From assembly GCA_038501625.1 (NCBI GenBank), contig JAZAYU010000221.1, forward strand, positions 372,001 through 436,000: a stretch of 64,000 nt of DNA, in the 5' to 3' direction. The notes under the pieces were generated by a model. It made no database searches and was not told the DNA's origin. It was given only the letters and a program-made list of their open reading frames with translations. This stretch comes from Corbicula japonica. Lineage: Eukaryota > Mollusca > Bivalvia > Venerida > Cyrenidae. A program made the position numbers and the translations under genes. Positions within the stretch are counted from its first letter, which is position 1. The number at the start of each line of letters is the position of its first letter. Of the stretch, positions 9,061 to 20,764 are shown one piece after another.

Positions 9061-11840
9061 TAATTAAATTTAATTTAGTTTGATCGATTTTTAATAATTA
9101 ATAATAATAATTATTATGACATATATTGATATTATTTTCAATATGATCGGTATTTTGATGTACATTCGCATAATGATCTAGTATGTTATAAATCTTACCG
9201 TACTGACCGAGATAATATTTCTGCATGTCACACTTTTCAGCTGTAATATCAACTGCATTTTCGGTGGTGCGTGTTACCACTGCGCAGGTCTGACTTGCAC
9301 TGGCCAGTGCTGACATTCTCATTGCCTGACCTGAAAAAACATGGTTCATTTAATCATCTCTTTGAAAAAAAATCAGCTATGTTTTAGATAAACATTTGGT
9401 GATTTTTGCCGCGACTTAAATGAGTGTGTCAAATGATTCCTGTTATCGTCATGCACTTACATCGGTATTTAAGGTAACGTTCGCTTATCTATCAATTAGG
9501 CCTATGTATGCATTTTGAATTTTGGAAAGAGGAAAAAGAAATGTACGGAAATATATCTATAGAACTTTGTTATATATATGTTTTGCTTCACATACCATTA
9601 ACCCAACGCCAATTCCTATTTTTGCGTAACGCCAGCCAGAATCCTCCAACCGGAAGTCTTTCAAGGTCATTCCTGAGCTCTGGTACAAGAGAGTCTTCTA
9701 AAACGGCCAAACTTCCGTTCATTGCCAGACATCCGGCTACCGCATCATCCCATGTGGCAGGTAAGCTGGACCGCCGGAAGCACGCGGTAGAAACCCCACA
9801 TTTATCATCATCTTGAAATCTACACAGGTACCGTGAATGCATGTTGCAGTCTGCACTTACAAACTGGGGTTCATCATGTTTAGAGCTCCTGCGGAGAAAC
9901 GCGCAGTCATTCTGTGGGTTCGGTTCTTGGTCCGCCCACGAGATACTTCGTTTTCCTGAAAACACTCAGTTTAAATGTATGTGCTCATGCCATGTAAAGT
10001 ATATTGCATGTCAAGATAAGGCTTAACAAGAAGACGCCGCATTGCGATGAAGCCTGGTTTTCTTTAATTATAAGTGAAAATGGGGCAGTAATATGACAAA
10101 ATACAGTCAATGGTTATAAAACTTGTCATGCTATTCCAATTTCAGACACGCATGTTAAGTTTTAAAGCTTTACATTGAATGGTTACGATGAAAAGGTGAA
10201 CCTCGCTCAACGACATACCCCAATCTAATAACCAGGTTTTTACAAAGAAATCCTGGATAAAACTTTCTTGCATCGCCCTCTCACAGTCTAGAAGTTTACT
10301 CTGAAATTCACATTTACAAAATTTGGTTCAGGGATTAAAAGTAACACCATGTTCGCAAAAGCATTTAGATAAGTCTTCAGACATTTATACAAATTCCTTA
10401 CTTTAAACAATCTGAACATTAGCAGTGCAATTTTAAACAAAATCAATAGGAAGAAATATTTCATGAAATCATAAAAAGAGGGGCATTCAGGAATCAAAAC
10501 ACAACATAAAACCTTACGTTCTTTATCTACCTATTTTTTTAAATTAAAGTATCGGAACAATATCATATCCGCATGTATTTGTGATTATTTAATTTAACCG
10601 GTTTATACAGCGAGACAGCGGAGTATCCCCCGCACATGTCAGTGCTCGGTGACCGGCATGGTATGTGGCACACTCCGGGCTCACTACTGGGCACGTTGTC
10701 AAGTCCTTGCTGCAAAGGCACGTGTCATTCTAAAATAAAGTTGAAATTCACGTGTTCAATTATGATTGTCATGGAATGTTATGTGGGTGTTGGGAGTATA
10801 TACCTAGTTTAGAGATGCTAACATTAACGGCATGCATTCCACATACTGCTATGTTTACCGGTGGTCATGTTATTTTCCCTCCCGCTTGCAAAGCTACATT
10901 ACATAATTATTTAGTCCAAACTGAAATAATATTATGTATTCTGTTTACCTTTTCATTACTTTTCGGTTTCCCTTGTCCTATCATTTCATAAGAAGTTTAA
11001 ATGAATATTATTTGAGGTGTCCTTACCTGCAATCCGATGACTCCTTCCCAGTTACATATTAGAGAGCATTTCACTGGTGTTATAGCTGCTTCCTTGGTTC
11101 CAGCCAGTCCTAGTTCATGCTGCATACACCCTCTGCGGCTGTAATATCTACCATCAGCTGAAAATTTTCAAACTTCCGGAGAATCTCGACAGTCAGTTTC
11201 TTTACCATTACAATGCTCATTAAATGTATCTTTATGGAAACATACTTTGGGAATGTGAATGGACCTTTCGAAGCAGATTAACCTTTTTCAATATAAAAAG
11301 GAATTTCCAAGTCAGTTATTCTTGTCACTTGTTTAGATAATCTACTGTCAACAATTAGGAATATTTTGTCAAAATAGTCACCTACCGGTAATATCTTATA
11401 CAAGATAAACCTGTTCCGAACACGGTTTATTGTCAATCTGAGCAAGTTTGTGATAATCGGGTGTAAAATGTGATCTCTGTTAATAAGTTTAGTCTCTTCA
11501 TGTTCAATCGATGAACGCTGGTAGACACAGTTTCATAAAAAATAAAAAAGGGAAATCAAAATACCATTTATCATCACTTTCTTATTTACGGTTCCAAGTA
11601 GAGTTATGAACAAACCATTGAACCACGTAGTTGACTGGCCACGCCATTCCCAATGACTCTGTTCCAAAGAAACTCCTATCCACAGCTCTTCTCCGATCCC
11701 AACTGTCAACGGCATTGACCGAACCTCTCTGAGGAATGTGTCAATGCTATCCAGGATAGCTAGGTGGCCCCCAAATTCCTCACAGTTATCTCGTGCAACG
11801 TTCCAAGTACTTGCTTCTCTGGATCTTATGTATTCCGAGC
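8836..11840 (-). CDS. C-type lectin-like domain membrane receptor, partial multi-exon gene
   Basis: Minus-strand exons at 11840-11616, 9955-9596, 9330-9199 and about 9060-8836 encode a first C-type-lectin-like domain (split by the first intron), most of a second one, then a hydrophobic stretch (MMLLVFLLI) followed by a basic stop-transfer YMRKRARS and a short acidic cytoplasmic tail ending VLVFTCK. The first three exons join in phase 1. The junction to the last exon does not match in phase, so a membrane-proximal exon is probably missing from my model. No signal-peptide exon with an ATG was found upstream. The protein would be a type I cell-surface pattern-recognition or adhesion receptor, by family analogy. 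GTAAGT overlaps the stop codon, so further 3' exons are possible. Confidence 0.6.
9199..9330 (-). CDS. Exon: C-terminal half of second C-type lectin-like domain
   Basis: Acceptor TTTTTTCAG and donor TACG|GTAAGA. It joins in phase 1 after WVNG to read GQAMRMSALASASQTCAVV and ITAEKCDMQKYYLGQ, matching the CA-x-V ... CD ... closing pattern of the fold. The final cysteine that would normally follow YYL is Gly here, and this domain lacks an EPN or QPD motif, so its sugar binding is doubtful. Confidence 0.6.
9596..9955 (-). CDS. Exon: end of first and start of second C-type lectin-like domain
   Basis: Bounded by acceptor GTTTTCAG and donor AATG|GTATG. It reads ISWADQEPNPQNDCAF and FVSADCNMHSRYLCRF, the C-terminal half of a lectin-like fold, including an EPN motif at the site used for sugar and Ca2+ binding in mannose-type lectins. 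It continues CGVSTACFRRS, WDDAVAGCLAMNGSLAVL and GFWLALRKNRNWRWVNG, starting a second domain. Entry and exit are both phase 1. Confidence 0.65.
10609..10729 (-). CDS. WSC-like domain exon 2 (in the intron of the lectin receptor)
   Basis: Starts after acceptor ATTTTAG and reads NDTCLCSKDLTTCPVV and CATYHAGHRALTCAGDTP, completing the cysteine pattern begun in 11157-11027 with which it joins in phase 0. A GTATAA donor would leave phase 1, but joining to the lectin exon at 9955 would make a TGA. Reading on without splicing gives a TAA 18-20 bases later. It may therefore end an alternative product. Confidence 0.42.
11027..11157 (-). CDS. WSC-like domain exon 1 (in the intron of the lectin receptor)
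   Basis: Acceptor TTTTCAG precedes it and donor CAG|GTAAGG follows. It encodes a Cys-containing stretch from DGRYYSRRGCMQ through KCSLICNWEGVIGLQ. The C-x3-C...IGLQ pattern followed by CLCS in the next exon resembles WSC domains (cysteine-rich carbohydrate-binding modules). It is phase 1 on entry and phase 0 on exit. Placement inside an intron that splits a lectin domain suggests an alternative or separate transcript. Confidence 0.45.
11616..11840 (-). CDS. Exon: N-terminal half of the first C-type lectin-like domain
   Basis: Bounded by acceptor TTTAATTTCAG and by a G|GTTTG donor after WFN. Signature residues: STWNVARDNCEEFGGHLAIL, then ELWIGVSLEQ and WEWRGQSTTWFN, matching the conserved Cys, the GGHLAIL strand and the W-x-W...WxNG core of the fold. 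It ends in phase 1 and joins the exon at 9955 to give WFNG-KRSISWADQEPN. Confidence 0.6.
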
Positions 11841-13079
11841 CTGAAATTAAAGTCTTTAAATTCAGTTCAACATGCATTACTTAGCGACAAATAAACAAAC
11901 TGTTATCTACCGTTCTTGGGCAGTAACAGTATAATTATGTTCTTCTAAATTACAATTTTGAGTGTTCAAGTTTAAACGAAATCAACGAAGAAATCTAAAT
12001 GCAAGTAAGTGTAACGCTAGCAATAGGTTTTACCCACAACAAAATGGGTTCTTTTAGTGCCTCGCGAAACCAAATGAGGCTGCTGTAGTGTATCAGAAAC
12101 ACGTTTACACTACCGTCCGGTTTGCCTCGTCGCACCTATTTAACAATTACGGTCCTGCTAGAATCATTCAGGCTTACCTGCCGACTCCAAGAGGAAAACA
12201 GTGATTGCTATGAAGATACCATCTTTTTTACAATAACATAAATCCTATTGAGAACGCAATATGGACAAGTTTGAAATGAAACTGTATGATGTACTTACTG
12301 CCTGTAAGAGGAAGTCCCACTTCAGGATACTTGCTACAATACCAACTTACAACTCTAATTAGTTAACCACTGTATGCCATTTACGCTAAAGTTGTTTGAC
12401 ATGTTGCGGTCGCCTGAATGTCCTTAGTCTCTGCACGTGCAAACGCTCACTGTTCCGATGAGAGCAACATGACATGTATACCTAGATTTTTTGTATATTG
12501 GGTTTAATTTATATCTGGAAATAGATTTTAGTGTTGGACCAAGTAACACTGCGCGAATTTCTGCTTTCTTCAAACTGATTTATCGGCGCTTGCGTGAAAC
12601 GTTTGTTATTGCGCGATTGGCTGATAACACATTACTTATGTTCAAATAATATTACCACTTGAAACTGCTTGCATTTTCCAAAGGGACTTCCAAAAAGAAC
12701 ACTTATTTCTGTTGAAGTCGCAAGAGACAATTAATTTTATTGCAATTAATCATTTTTTTTTTGCAAATTGCGCAAATATAAACAGAACGAAATACTAAAC
12801 ATACAATGCGCGAATTTATGCCCGCGCCAAAAAAAAATGTTCCAACGTTCTTCCCATGCCGCCACTATCCCATTTCTCTTAAAACTGGACAATACAGTCC
12901 ATGGACTCGACACTTAATTAAAAACTCATACATTGATTATCGCCTTTGTAAGTTAATAGGCCAGGGCAGATAAATTTTTTGGGGAAAAAATGTACAGAAT
13001 TGATTTGTATGGATTTGAGTCTCATTATATGTGTCTTTGAACATACTTAAAATCTACCGCTGACAGAGTGCGCAAAATG
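11841..13079. other. No gene recognised
   Basis: Probably upstream region of the lectin receptor. It contains a candidate splice donor at 12179 preceded by a hydrophobic minus-strand stretch (IFIAITVFLLESAG), but no in-frame ATG. A GCGCGAATTTnTGC motif occurs twice (12553 and 12810), suggesting a decayed repeat. Nothing else supported. Confidence 0.35.
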
Positions 13080-13720
13080 GTTATTTTTGGGGTAAAAAGT
13101 CCAAAACTTGAAAAAAAAGTGTGAATTTCTGGAATCCGTTTATTCTGACAATAAATATGCAAATAGATGCATCAAATCAACTGCAATTGGATAAAATATT
13201 GAATTACTTATGTTCCTGTAATTTTGAATCAGAGCAGATTTGGCAAGTTTCTGTTATTTTGGGGTAAAATGTTTTAAAAGATAATAAAAAGGCGAATTTC
13301 TGGAATCAGTATTTATTTACTGAAATATGCAAATAAATGCACCAGATTAACTTCCATTTGACAAATTATTAAACATTTTCATATTTCAATTATTCTGAAT
13401 GGGAAACACAGTGCACAAAAATCTTTTATTTTAAGGTAAAAAGTCCAAAACTTAAAATGTAAAATATGAAAAATTCTGGAATCTGTTAATTCTTATTTCA
13501 AGTATGCAAATTTATAAATGCACTAAATATTCTGTATAAATGGGACAATAACTAAATTCTTCACTATCTAGTTTTTCTTATTGTAAAAGCAATGAAATTT
13601 GGGGTAAAAAGTAAAAAAAAATATAAATAATAATGCAACTTCCTGGAATCAGTTAAAAATTAACATTTTTGTGTGCAAATATATGCAACAAATCATATGC
13701 ACTGCAATATTATGATCTGA
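13080..13720. repeat. Degenerate tandem repeat, about 170-bp unit, four copies
   Basis: The landmark TTTCTGGAATC recurs near 13126, 13299, 13474 and 13641. Each is preceded by GGGGTAAAAAGTCCAAAACTT-like sequence and followed by ATGCAAATnnATGCA. It lies directly past the 3' end of the minus-strand FEN-like gene and may be part of its 3' flank or of the element that carried it. Confidence 0.55.
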
Positions 13721-13858
13721 GCCACATTTACTCTGACTGTAAACAACTTCTGAGTGAAAAAACATCTATTATCTGAGAAGAAAAGTACACATTTGAAATA
13801 TAACATAAAATATATCAGCTGCTCTTTATAAAAGATAATGCATTTCAATTATTACCAT

Positions 13859-16013
13859 CTAATTAGGCTCTACATCCATTCCTAATTCGGGTTGAATAGA
13901 ATTTTCACAGCTTAGTCCTTTGCATGTTGAGCAAGCTGGTGTGCATTCAAAGCCAACTTTACGGCAACTACAGGCTAGAGTTCGACACCCTGTTTGGCTA
14001 GTACAGCGAACAATTTTCATAATATGAGCAGGGGCAGGAGGCCTATCAGTCGTAGTTGGGCATAGTTTATTGCCAACATTTTCCCAACCTCATTCGGTCG
14101 GATCTAGTGATGTGTTCCCTTTCCAATCTTGTATCTGTAAATACACACGCAAACTGTGGAACTTTGAAGCATCAGAAGTTGGAGGGAGCAGTTTAGGGTC
14201 AATGAAAATTGACGATTTCGCTACCTTCTCAGTGAACGATGCTAACCTCACAGTGTTCAGTGTTTTTCCATGCACCCCTTTGTAAAGGCTGACTAGCAGC
14301 TGCTCTCCAGACTCAATAATATCCGCTTTAGACACATTTTCTGGAGACAGGTTAAAAACTGAAGCTGCTCTTCGAAAGGGTTCACTCTTTTCAAACAGTT
14401 TTAGCCCAACTCCTTTACCAAAACCGTGTAATTTCGATGTTGTGTCACATCCCAGTATGGCATGGATGAACAGTATGTTCTGGCATACATTAGCACCAAG
14501 GTGTCCTTGCAGTTTGTGGATGTCCCAAGATACTGCCTCCCTGTGTGGCTTGGACCGTGGCTGAAAGTAAATTGGAAATGACATGGCTGATGCATGATAG
14601 CATAATAACACTAAGAGGTCTGTGTCATCTCCAATCAACACAGTATATCTGGACATCGAGGACCTTACGGCTGTAAGGACGATGAGGACGTCAGCATCTC
14701 CAGTGGCATGTGAGGTTTGTATTCCTGCTTCATCTGCTGCTTGTTCTTGTTATTTGCTAAGAATATTTTTTTCTTGCCTCGGAACCTTGTTGCGTCACTG
14801 AACCTCACCTCAGTCCCGACAATGCATGTTGCCCGTCTCTCATGTGTACTGTCCTTTGTACTTAATCCACATTCGTATCCATCAAATACCACAATTGCAT
14901 TACAGAAGTTGGACTGTACAAACTGAATGTGCGATTCACACAGTTCTCCATATGTTCTACCACTTTCCCACGGTATCCACTGTAACAACATTCCACCATC
15001 TATGACATGACTCTTATCATTCTCTTTTCTACTTGGCTGCAATCCCGGGTTGTCTTTAATTTTCATGACATTAGCGAGAGCTGGTTTATCGGCTGCTCTC
15101 ATCAGACGCGGTGTTTCAAATAATGCTGGTGGATGTGTGCATAACTCATAGGAGAAGAGTTGTGGAAGTTCAGTCTCCTCGGTTCGATTTGCAGCACTTA
15201 CTAATCTTTGAAACAATAATTGGTGATCAATCTTCACTGTTTCACCGTCAATACGGACACCCGCTTTGTCATTCATCTGCACAACAGTATCTTTTTTCTT
15301 AAATGTGAATTCACTAACTGACTTTCCAATCATTTTGTTGACCACTTTCTCTCCGATCTGTTTTGCCTGGTCTGCATCACTGGCTGTTTAAACCACACCA
15401 CTTGATATGCTCTTCAGATCAGCTTCACATTTGAATGGGTTCTCACATACAGGTACTCTGTAATCACTTCTGTGTCATTCCTATCTCTATTCCGTGCTGC
15501 CATATGTGTATCGCTGTGCTGTTCGCTTGTAGTATACTGTGTGCCACAGAAGGCCTGCATGGCTTCGTTAACCTCTGATGTTGCTGGTCGAGAGAGTATC
15601 CATATAGCTCTTTGAGCATCTGTCAAACCACGACCTCGTGTCAGGCCACCAACACTCTTCAGACTTCTCATAAGTACCTGTTCTATGACTAAATCTGTGG
15701 AAAGTCCAGCCCAATACCTATCACTTCTTCTGATAACATGATATCCTTTCATGAAATATTCATACAACTCTGGATTTGTTGTAGGAAGCTTTTGCATATC
15801 AGCCAGATAAAGGTACACTGATTTTGCATACAGATTATGCCCAGCAGCTGTGAAGTATGGAAGCATTTGTTTCAGTGTTGAAAGATGAAGTTGCCAATTT
15901 CCGGTTCTTTCAGCTTTAACGAAAGTTCTGAGAAGTTCTACCATCTCCATATACTGGATCCACAGTTGAGCTGTTCCACTAGTTTGTCTTACTTGATAAT
16001 AATACTCATAATT
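13859..16013 (-). pseudogene. FEN/XPG-like (PIN-fold) nuclease family gene, 3' part, broken
   Basis: This is the second half of a long minus-strand gene. From its 5' side it reads SGTAQLWIQYMEMVELLR, KAERTGNWQLHL, MLPYFTAAGHNLYAKSVYLY and GGLTRGRGLT (15950-15560). It continues with a nuclease-like region: HVIDGGMLLQW, NAIVVFDGYE, TGDADVLIVLTAV, VLIGDDTDLLVLLCYHA and HAILGCDTTSKLHGFGKG, which follow the acidic-residue and GCDT...GxGKG pattern of FEN1/XPG-type nucleases. It ends with a Cys-rich tail (CRTLACSCRKVGFEC) and TAG at 13859-13861. Lesions: a frameshift near 15450, a TAA within SSGVV-TASDADQ, a frameshift near 14695 and a TGA at DPTE-GWENV. The family is multicopy in invertebrates with no known function I can cite. 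Confidence 0.7.
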
Positions 16014-17560
16014 TAATAAGAGACAAACTAACCAGTCTCATTGAAAAAACGTTTGCTAGAGAAAATAAAACCTTCATCGCTTGTAATGAACATAGGGCAT
16101 TTTTTACAGATGGTTCTTATGATAATTATACCTTATGGACTTGTCAAGACCTTATAGAGTCGCTAACTTTCTTACTGGATAATATTTATGTTAGATTCGG
16201 TACCTCTATTAATAAACAAGTAATGGGCATCCCAATGGGTACTAATTGTGCACCCCTTGTTGCTGATCTGTTTTTATACTGTTATGAAAGAGACTTTATG
16301 TTATCTCTTTCTACTGAACATCAAGATGATATAATTACAGCTTTTAACAACACCTCGAGGTACCTTGATGATTTATTAAATATAGACAATAACCATTTTC
16401 CATTACTGGTTAATAAGATTTATCCGAAAAAACTACAACTTAACAAAGCGAACACTTCAGAAAAGCAAGCAAACTTTCTCGATCTAAATCTGTCAATTGA
16501 AAATGGTTATGTCACTACTAAAATTTATGATAAAAGAGATGATTTTAATTTTTATATATAGTAAATTTTCCATTTTTAGACGGCGATGTTCCCCGTGCAA
16601 CATCTTATGGGGCTTATATCTCACAGCTTGTTCGCTTTTCAAGAGCTTGCAACAATGTTAATGATTTCAATGAACGTAATCTTTGCATTACAGAAAAACT
16701 TTTAAAACAAGGTTATCGGTATCACAAATTAAGGAAAACCTTTTGCAAGTTTTATCGCCGATGCCGAGATTTAATTCATAAATACAAATGCAGTTTAAAA
16801 TCACTTTTGCAACAAGGTATTTCACAGCCAGTTTTTTATGGAGATTTAATTTATAAACTTAAAAAGATAAAAGGCTGTGTTAATTTCTCCCGGTTATTCG
16901 TAAAAACCATCTGTAAATTTAAAAAGAAAGGTTACCAACATGATATTTTACAGCGCTCTGCAGGCCTGGTGATTAACCATTCAATAGTTGATCATTATGC
17001 TTACCTCTTTGGTTGCACGACGGTTGCAGGGGTTTAAGAGTTTATGAAGGTTATTGGGGAAATCTTTTCTTAAAAGAACCTAGAAGCTCGATTTGTTTCT
17101 TTTATCCCTGTCATCGTGTTCTTGCTGATTTTACTCCAGGAGCTCTGGTCTCGGTAAGATCATTGAGTACCCCTTTCGGCTTTGCAATGCTCTTAGTTTC
17201 TTATGTTTTATATGTTTGTGTGCTTTTGCATGCAAAATTGTTAAGCAGATAAGTGGGTTGGAGTCTTTTCACCAAGACAACTTGTACTTGTTTTGTGATA
17301 TGAGAACCTGTTGGGGCAAGTGTGAGGTTAGTGCACCCTAGAACCTGGTTTAAACCCCCAGTGGCAATTTGATTTGCCACTGACCGTTCCAAGGCGGTAA
17401 CCCCTCGGGTTCTCATTTTTGTTTATTGTTAGTGGTGTCTTTGTTTGAAACTGATTATTTTATTAACCATGCTCTCTCCCCCTCTCTTCTTCTTGACTAT
17501 GTGGGGAGGCTGTTTTTTTCTGAATGTGGCGATTCCTGATATGCATATTTCACCTTTTTT
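16014..17560 (+). mobile_element. Penelope-like retroelement inserted in the FEN-like gene
   Basis: A plus-strand element opens directly in reverse-transcriptase coding sequence (LIRDKLTSLIEKTF at 16014). It contains VMGIPMGTNCAPLVADLF and the catalytic RYLDDLL (YLDD codons 16361-16372), then FLDLNLSI and KIYDKRDDF. A stop and frame change follow near 16556-16570. The C-terminal part continues to GYQHDILQRSAG and VAGV at 17036. A conserved noncoding tail of about 520 bp ends CTGATATGCATATTTCACC. YLDD followed by an FLD motif fits Penelope-like RTs; no GIY-YIG endonuclease is seen. The RT lacks its N-terminal part and the copy is defective. Confidence 0.7.
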
Positions 17561-19166
17561 GTCTGTGTAAGCATTCAATCGTTCCTGTATTCTCAAAACC
17601 ACTTCAGCTTTACATGCATTTTCTACACTTATCTCTCCGGCTAATACTCCATCAAATAGTTTGAGTGCACATTCTAAGTCACTGTCTATCTTCTGTTCGC
17701 TATTTCTGGTCTCAGCAACACACATTTCAACAGTTTCAGACACATCATCCTTGTCAATGTCCATAGACACATTTAACAGTTGATCATTGTAGAGTTCTTC
17801 TGCTTCTTTGGGTTCATTGCTGTGGCTTTCATGTACACTTGAATCTTCAATGATCTGTTCATCTTCTGCTTGGTCCTGTTTCATGTCAAAGTCAAACACC
17901 TCAGACACAATCAGTGACTGAAGAGCCATGTGCACCAGCCCGTGTCCTCTTACAGCTCTGGCTATTGCTTTTCCTGACAGCATGTGGCTCACTGCCTTCT
18001 CAGCATAGATTTCTGATAGTACTGCATGTAGACCAGAATCACTCATGATATATCCTATGGTACCTAGGAAACTCATTTCCGTATGTAATCCGCCTAATCT
18101 GACAACAATTTTGCTTAGGTTGTTATCCTCTGGCTCTGATTTGATTATCTGGTTAGCCTTGTACCACAGTGGCTGGTCAAAGGTTATCACTGGGGTTACA
18201 TTAAACCTCTTTGCATGTTCACTTACCCACATTTACGTAGAATATATGCAGGTCTCGTCACTTGGATTCAGATCAATCATAGGCATGAACACAATGGAAG
18301 ACTGTCCTGGATATTCTACGCAATTGTTTATCATTTGCATAGTGCCATTCCATGATGATCTTGTATCTTTCAGAAGCCAAGTTGTTTTCCATAGGATATC
18401 TATGTTTTATGTCTTATCTTCAGCAATAAGATCAACTAATGCCTCATAGCTGATGTCCAGTTTCTGTTTTGAAGTGTAGAAGTTGATTCTGATTTTGCAA
18501 AGTTCTTCAATCTCACCTGGTGTTATCTTCAACCTTGGAACAACTCGTTTTGATTTAACACATGGTGTGGCTATGGCGATAATGCCCATTCCATGGAATT
18601 TGTCTTTTCCATCAATTGTTTGTATATTGTGGTCTACATTATCGGCAACATATTGTACAAACTGTCCTGGAATATAGCCTGGCATTTCAGTATCATTTGT
18701 CTTAGCAGCACTCTGTTCAAATCTCTGCACTTCTTTGTAGCTACTGCAGTATCCAAGGTTGCTAAGTGTCTCGATTAGATGTTTTGATGCAAACGGATGG
18801 TGCAGTTGAACACCCAATCCCAGTTGTAAAGGTGCAATCAACACACGTGGCCTAGTTGCCTGCATTATAGCTTGACCAATGGCAGATACTTTAGTATCTG
18901 TGTCTTTTCCAACAAACAAATTGCTTAGAAGAAGTTGTAATGTTTGTGGAAGGTACCCAACTCCTTTCTGCGGAGAACTTTTATCAGCTGATGCTGGATA
19001 CATTTCACTACTGGCATACACTTCTTTAATGTCACTTTTTTATCAGTTTTGTAGCTGCTTCAACTATTTTCATTTTCTCTCGGTCTGGATCATCGTATGT
19101 ATTAAAGCTTGATGAATGCAAGGTGGACAGACGGGATAAGTGAGAAATGCTAAATCAGATGAGGAT
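17561..19166 (-). pseudogene. FEN/XPG-like nuclease family gene, 5' part, broken
   Basis: First half of the same minus-strand gene. An acceptor-like TTTAG near 19166 precedes SRLSTLHSSSFNTYDDPD. The frame then shifts at an A-rich run near 19045 and continues as DIKEVYASSEMYP through LLLSNLFVGKDTDTKVSAIG and VLIAPLQLGLGVQLHH. In-frame TAA codons interrupt it at 18407-18409 (EDKT-NIDILW) and 18233-18235 (CIYST-MWVSEH). It then reads FNVTPVITFDQPLWYKA, VRLGGLHTEMSFLGTIG and GKAIARAVRGHGLVH, followed by an acidic linker up to the insertion at 17560 (ERLNAYTDKK). Reading resumes at 16013 with NYEYYYQVRQTSG, so the retroelement lies within an exon. Confidence 0.7.
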
Positions 19167-20437
19167 AAGTGGTAAAATGTTTAATACAATTAAGCTACGG
19201 AAATTCGGGTAGGGGAATATGTCATAGTGTAATGCAGGGCGACATGTTTACTTGTAGCATAATATACTTTTTCAGGTTAGTTCATATGCGTGATGATTTT
19301 TGTAGTAATACTCGCATTCAAAAGATAAAGAACGCCATAATATAAGCTTCTTGTTTGCTTTAACTTTATTACATTTTAAAATTTTAATGAAAATGTAACA
19401 ATATTTAATATTAACGGTTAAATATAATACATATGTTGCATTCACTGCACATACATTATTAAAGAACACATAAGCTGAATGTTTAGAGAACAACTGCAAA
19501 TCAGTGTTACGGGTAGATTTTTACACTTGAAATACGGTTACATTTTTCACTGTTTTAAGCAAAATCTCATACAGTCCAACACCAGACTGGGTGAGAATTT
19601 GGTTTTAGTTTTGAAGCACCATTGAATGAGTTCATTCCGCTGAACAGCTGTGTCGTTCTTTCTTCTCGTCTATCAAAATGTATTTTCTGTGGACTTGTCT
19701 ACTCCCAGCATTTCTGTTTATGGACTTTTCACAATATACAGTGAATTGTTATGCCACATTCGTGTGTCAAGGGAATTAAGAATGTATTTATGAGTCGCTT
19801 TTTGTATAAGCATTATCTTTCTTACTGGTGTTATTTCTTTCAAATTGTGGTACATTAAATTTTGTTTGTTGCATATATTTATAAAATGGTAAAAGCAAGT
19901 GTTTCCAACATGAACAAACACCCGAAAAACAAAACAAAAGTGTACTTATAACAAGAATTATAAGAATGCCTGATGTGGTTATTCTGTCACTCGAAATATT
20001 TACTAATTGCACAGATTTTGATTATATTTCATTTTGGACTCCGTTAACTAATCCCATTTAGCTAGCAGATTTACAGATTTTTAGCATTTTCCCATTCACA
20101 TGGTAAGAAACTGGATATTTGTGTCCTTGAAGGAGTAAGAATTTGTTAAGAATGGGGTTGTCGCATTTATAAATGAATGACAAGAACAAAACAACCCACG
20201 CACACACTTTTAAAGCAATGAACAATGTAAACTGCATTACATGATGGGTATCAATATTCCTCAGGTATCTTGAAGTTCTTAGGGTTTATATGTAACTTGT
20301 ATTTGTGATTTAATCGGAACTGTTAATTAGCCACTGCGACTGTCTGATTGTATTAATGCTGGTATGTGATTCCTCAGGTTTCTCAAACGTGCAGTAATCA
20401 TTAACTGCAGACAATTAATCAATAAATACATTATACA
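19167..20437. other. No gene recognised
   Basis: AT-rich spacer upstream of the FEN-like gene. Possible remnants of that gene's first exon or promoter were not identified; no domain-bearing exon or repeat family seen. Confidence 0.4.
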
Positions 20438-20575
20438 ATTATTTACTTATTAGCTGGGAAATATGCTGTGATAATGACTTAAAAAATCGTTATTGACCGA
20501 GGCGATAGCCGAGGTCAATAACGATTTTTGCGGTCAATATCAACAGCATATTTCCCAGCTAATAAGCAAATAACT
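20438..20575. repeat. Long hairpin (foldback) element 1
   Basis: Arms of about 60 bp pair over 20438-20497 and 20514-20575. The innermost 16 bp (AAAAATCGTTATTGAC and its complement) are perfect and the outer part (TTATTAGCTGGGAAATATGCTG and its complement) nearly so. The loop is CGAGGCGATAGCCGAG (20498-20513). No coding capacity. It would extrude as a cruciform or give an RNA hairpin if transcribed. Confidence 0.75.
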
Positions 20576-20764
20576 GTTTTATTGCATGAACTATAAATAG
20601 TTTATTACATGAACTATAAATAATATAAAAGATGGAAACTTTCGCATTCTATTTATAGACAGGTCAATATCAGCAAAAGCGGGTCAATATCTAGAATTAT
20701 TGACTCGGTTATTTTGGGGGTGTGACCAATCGCGTTGCGTCTATTTATAGTTCATGTAATATTT

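Noticed and set aside
12178..12240. Possible signal-peptide exon for the lectin receptor (IFIAITVFLLESAG before GTAAG)
   Set aside because: No in-frame ATG upstream before a stop.
17429..17560. C-terminal extension of the FEN-like 5' part (KKQPPHIVKKKRGG...)
   Set aside because: This is read-through into the antisense strand of the inserted retroelement, not part of the gene.
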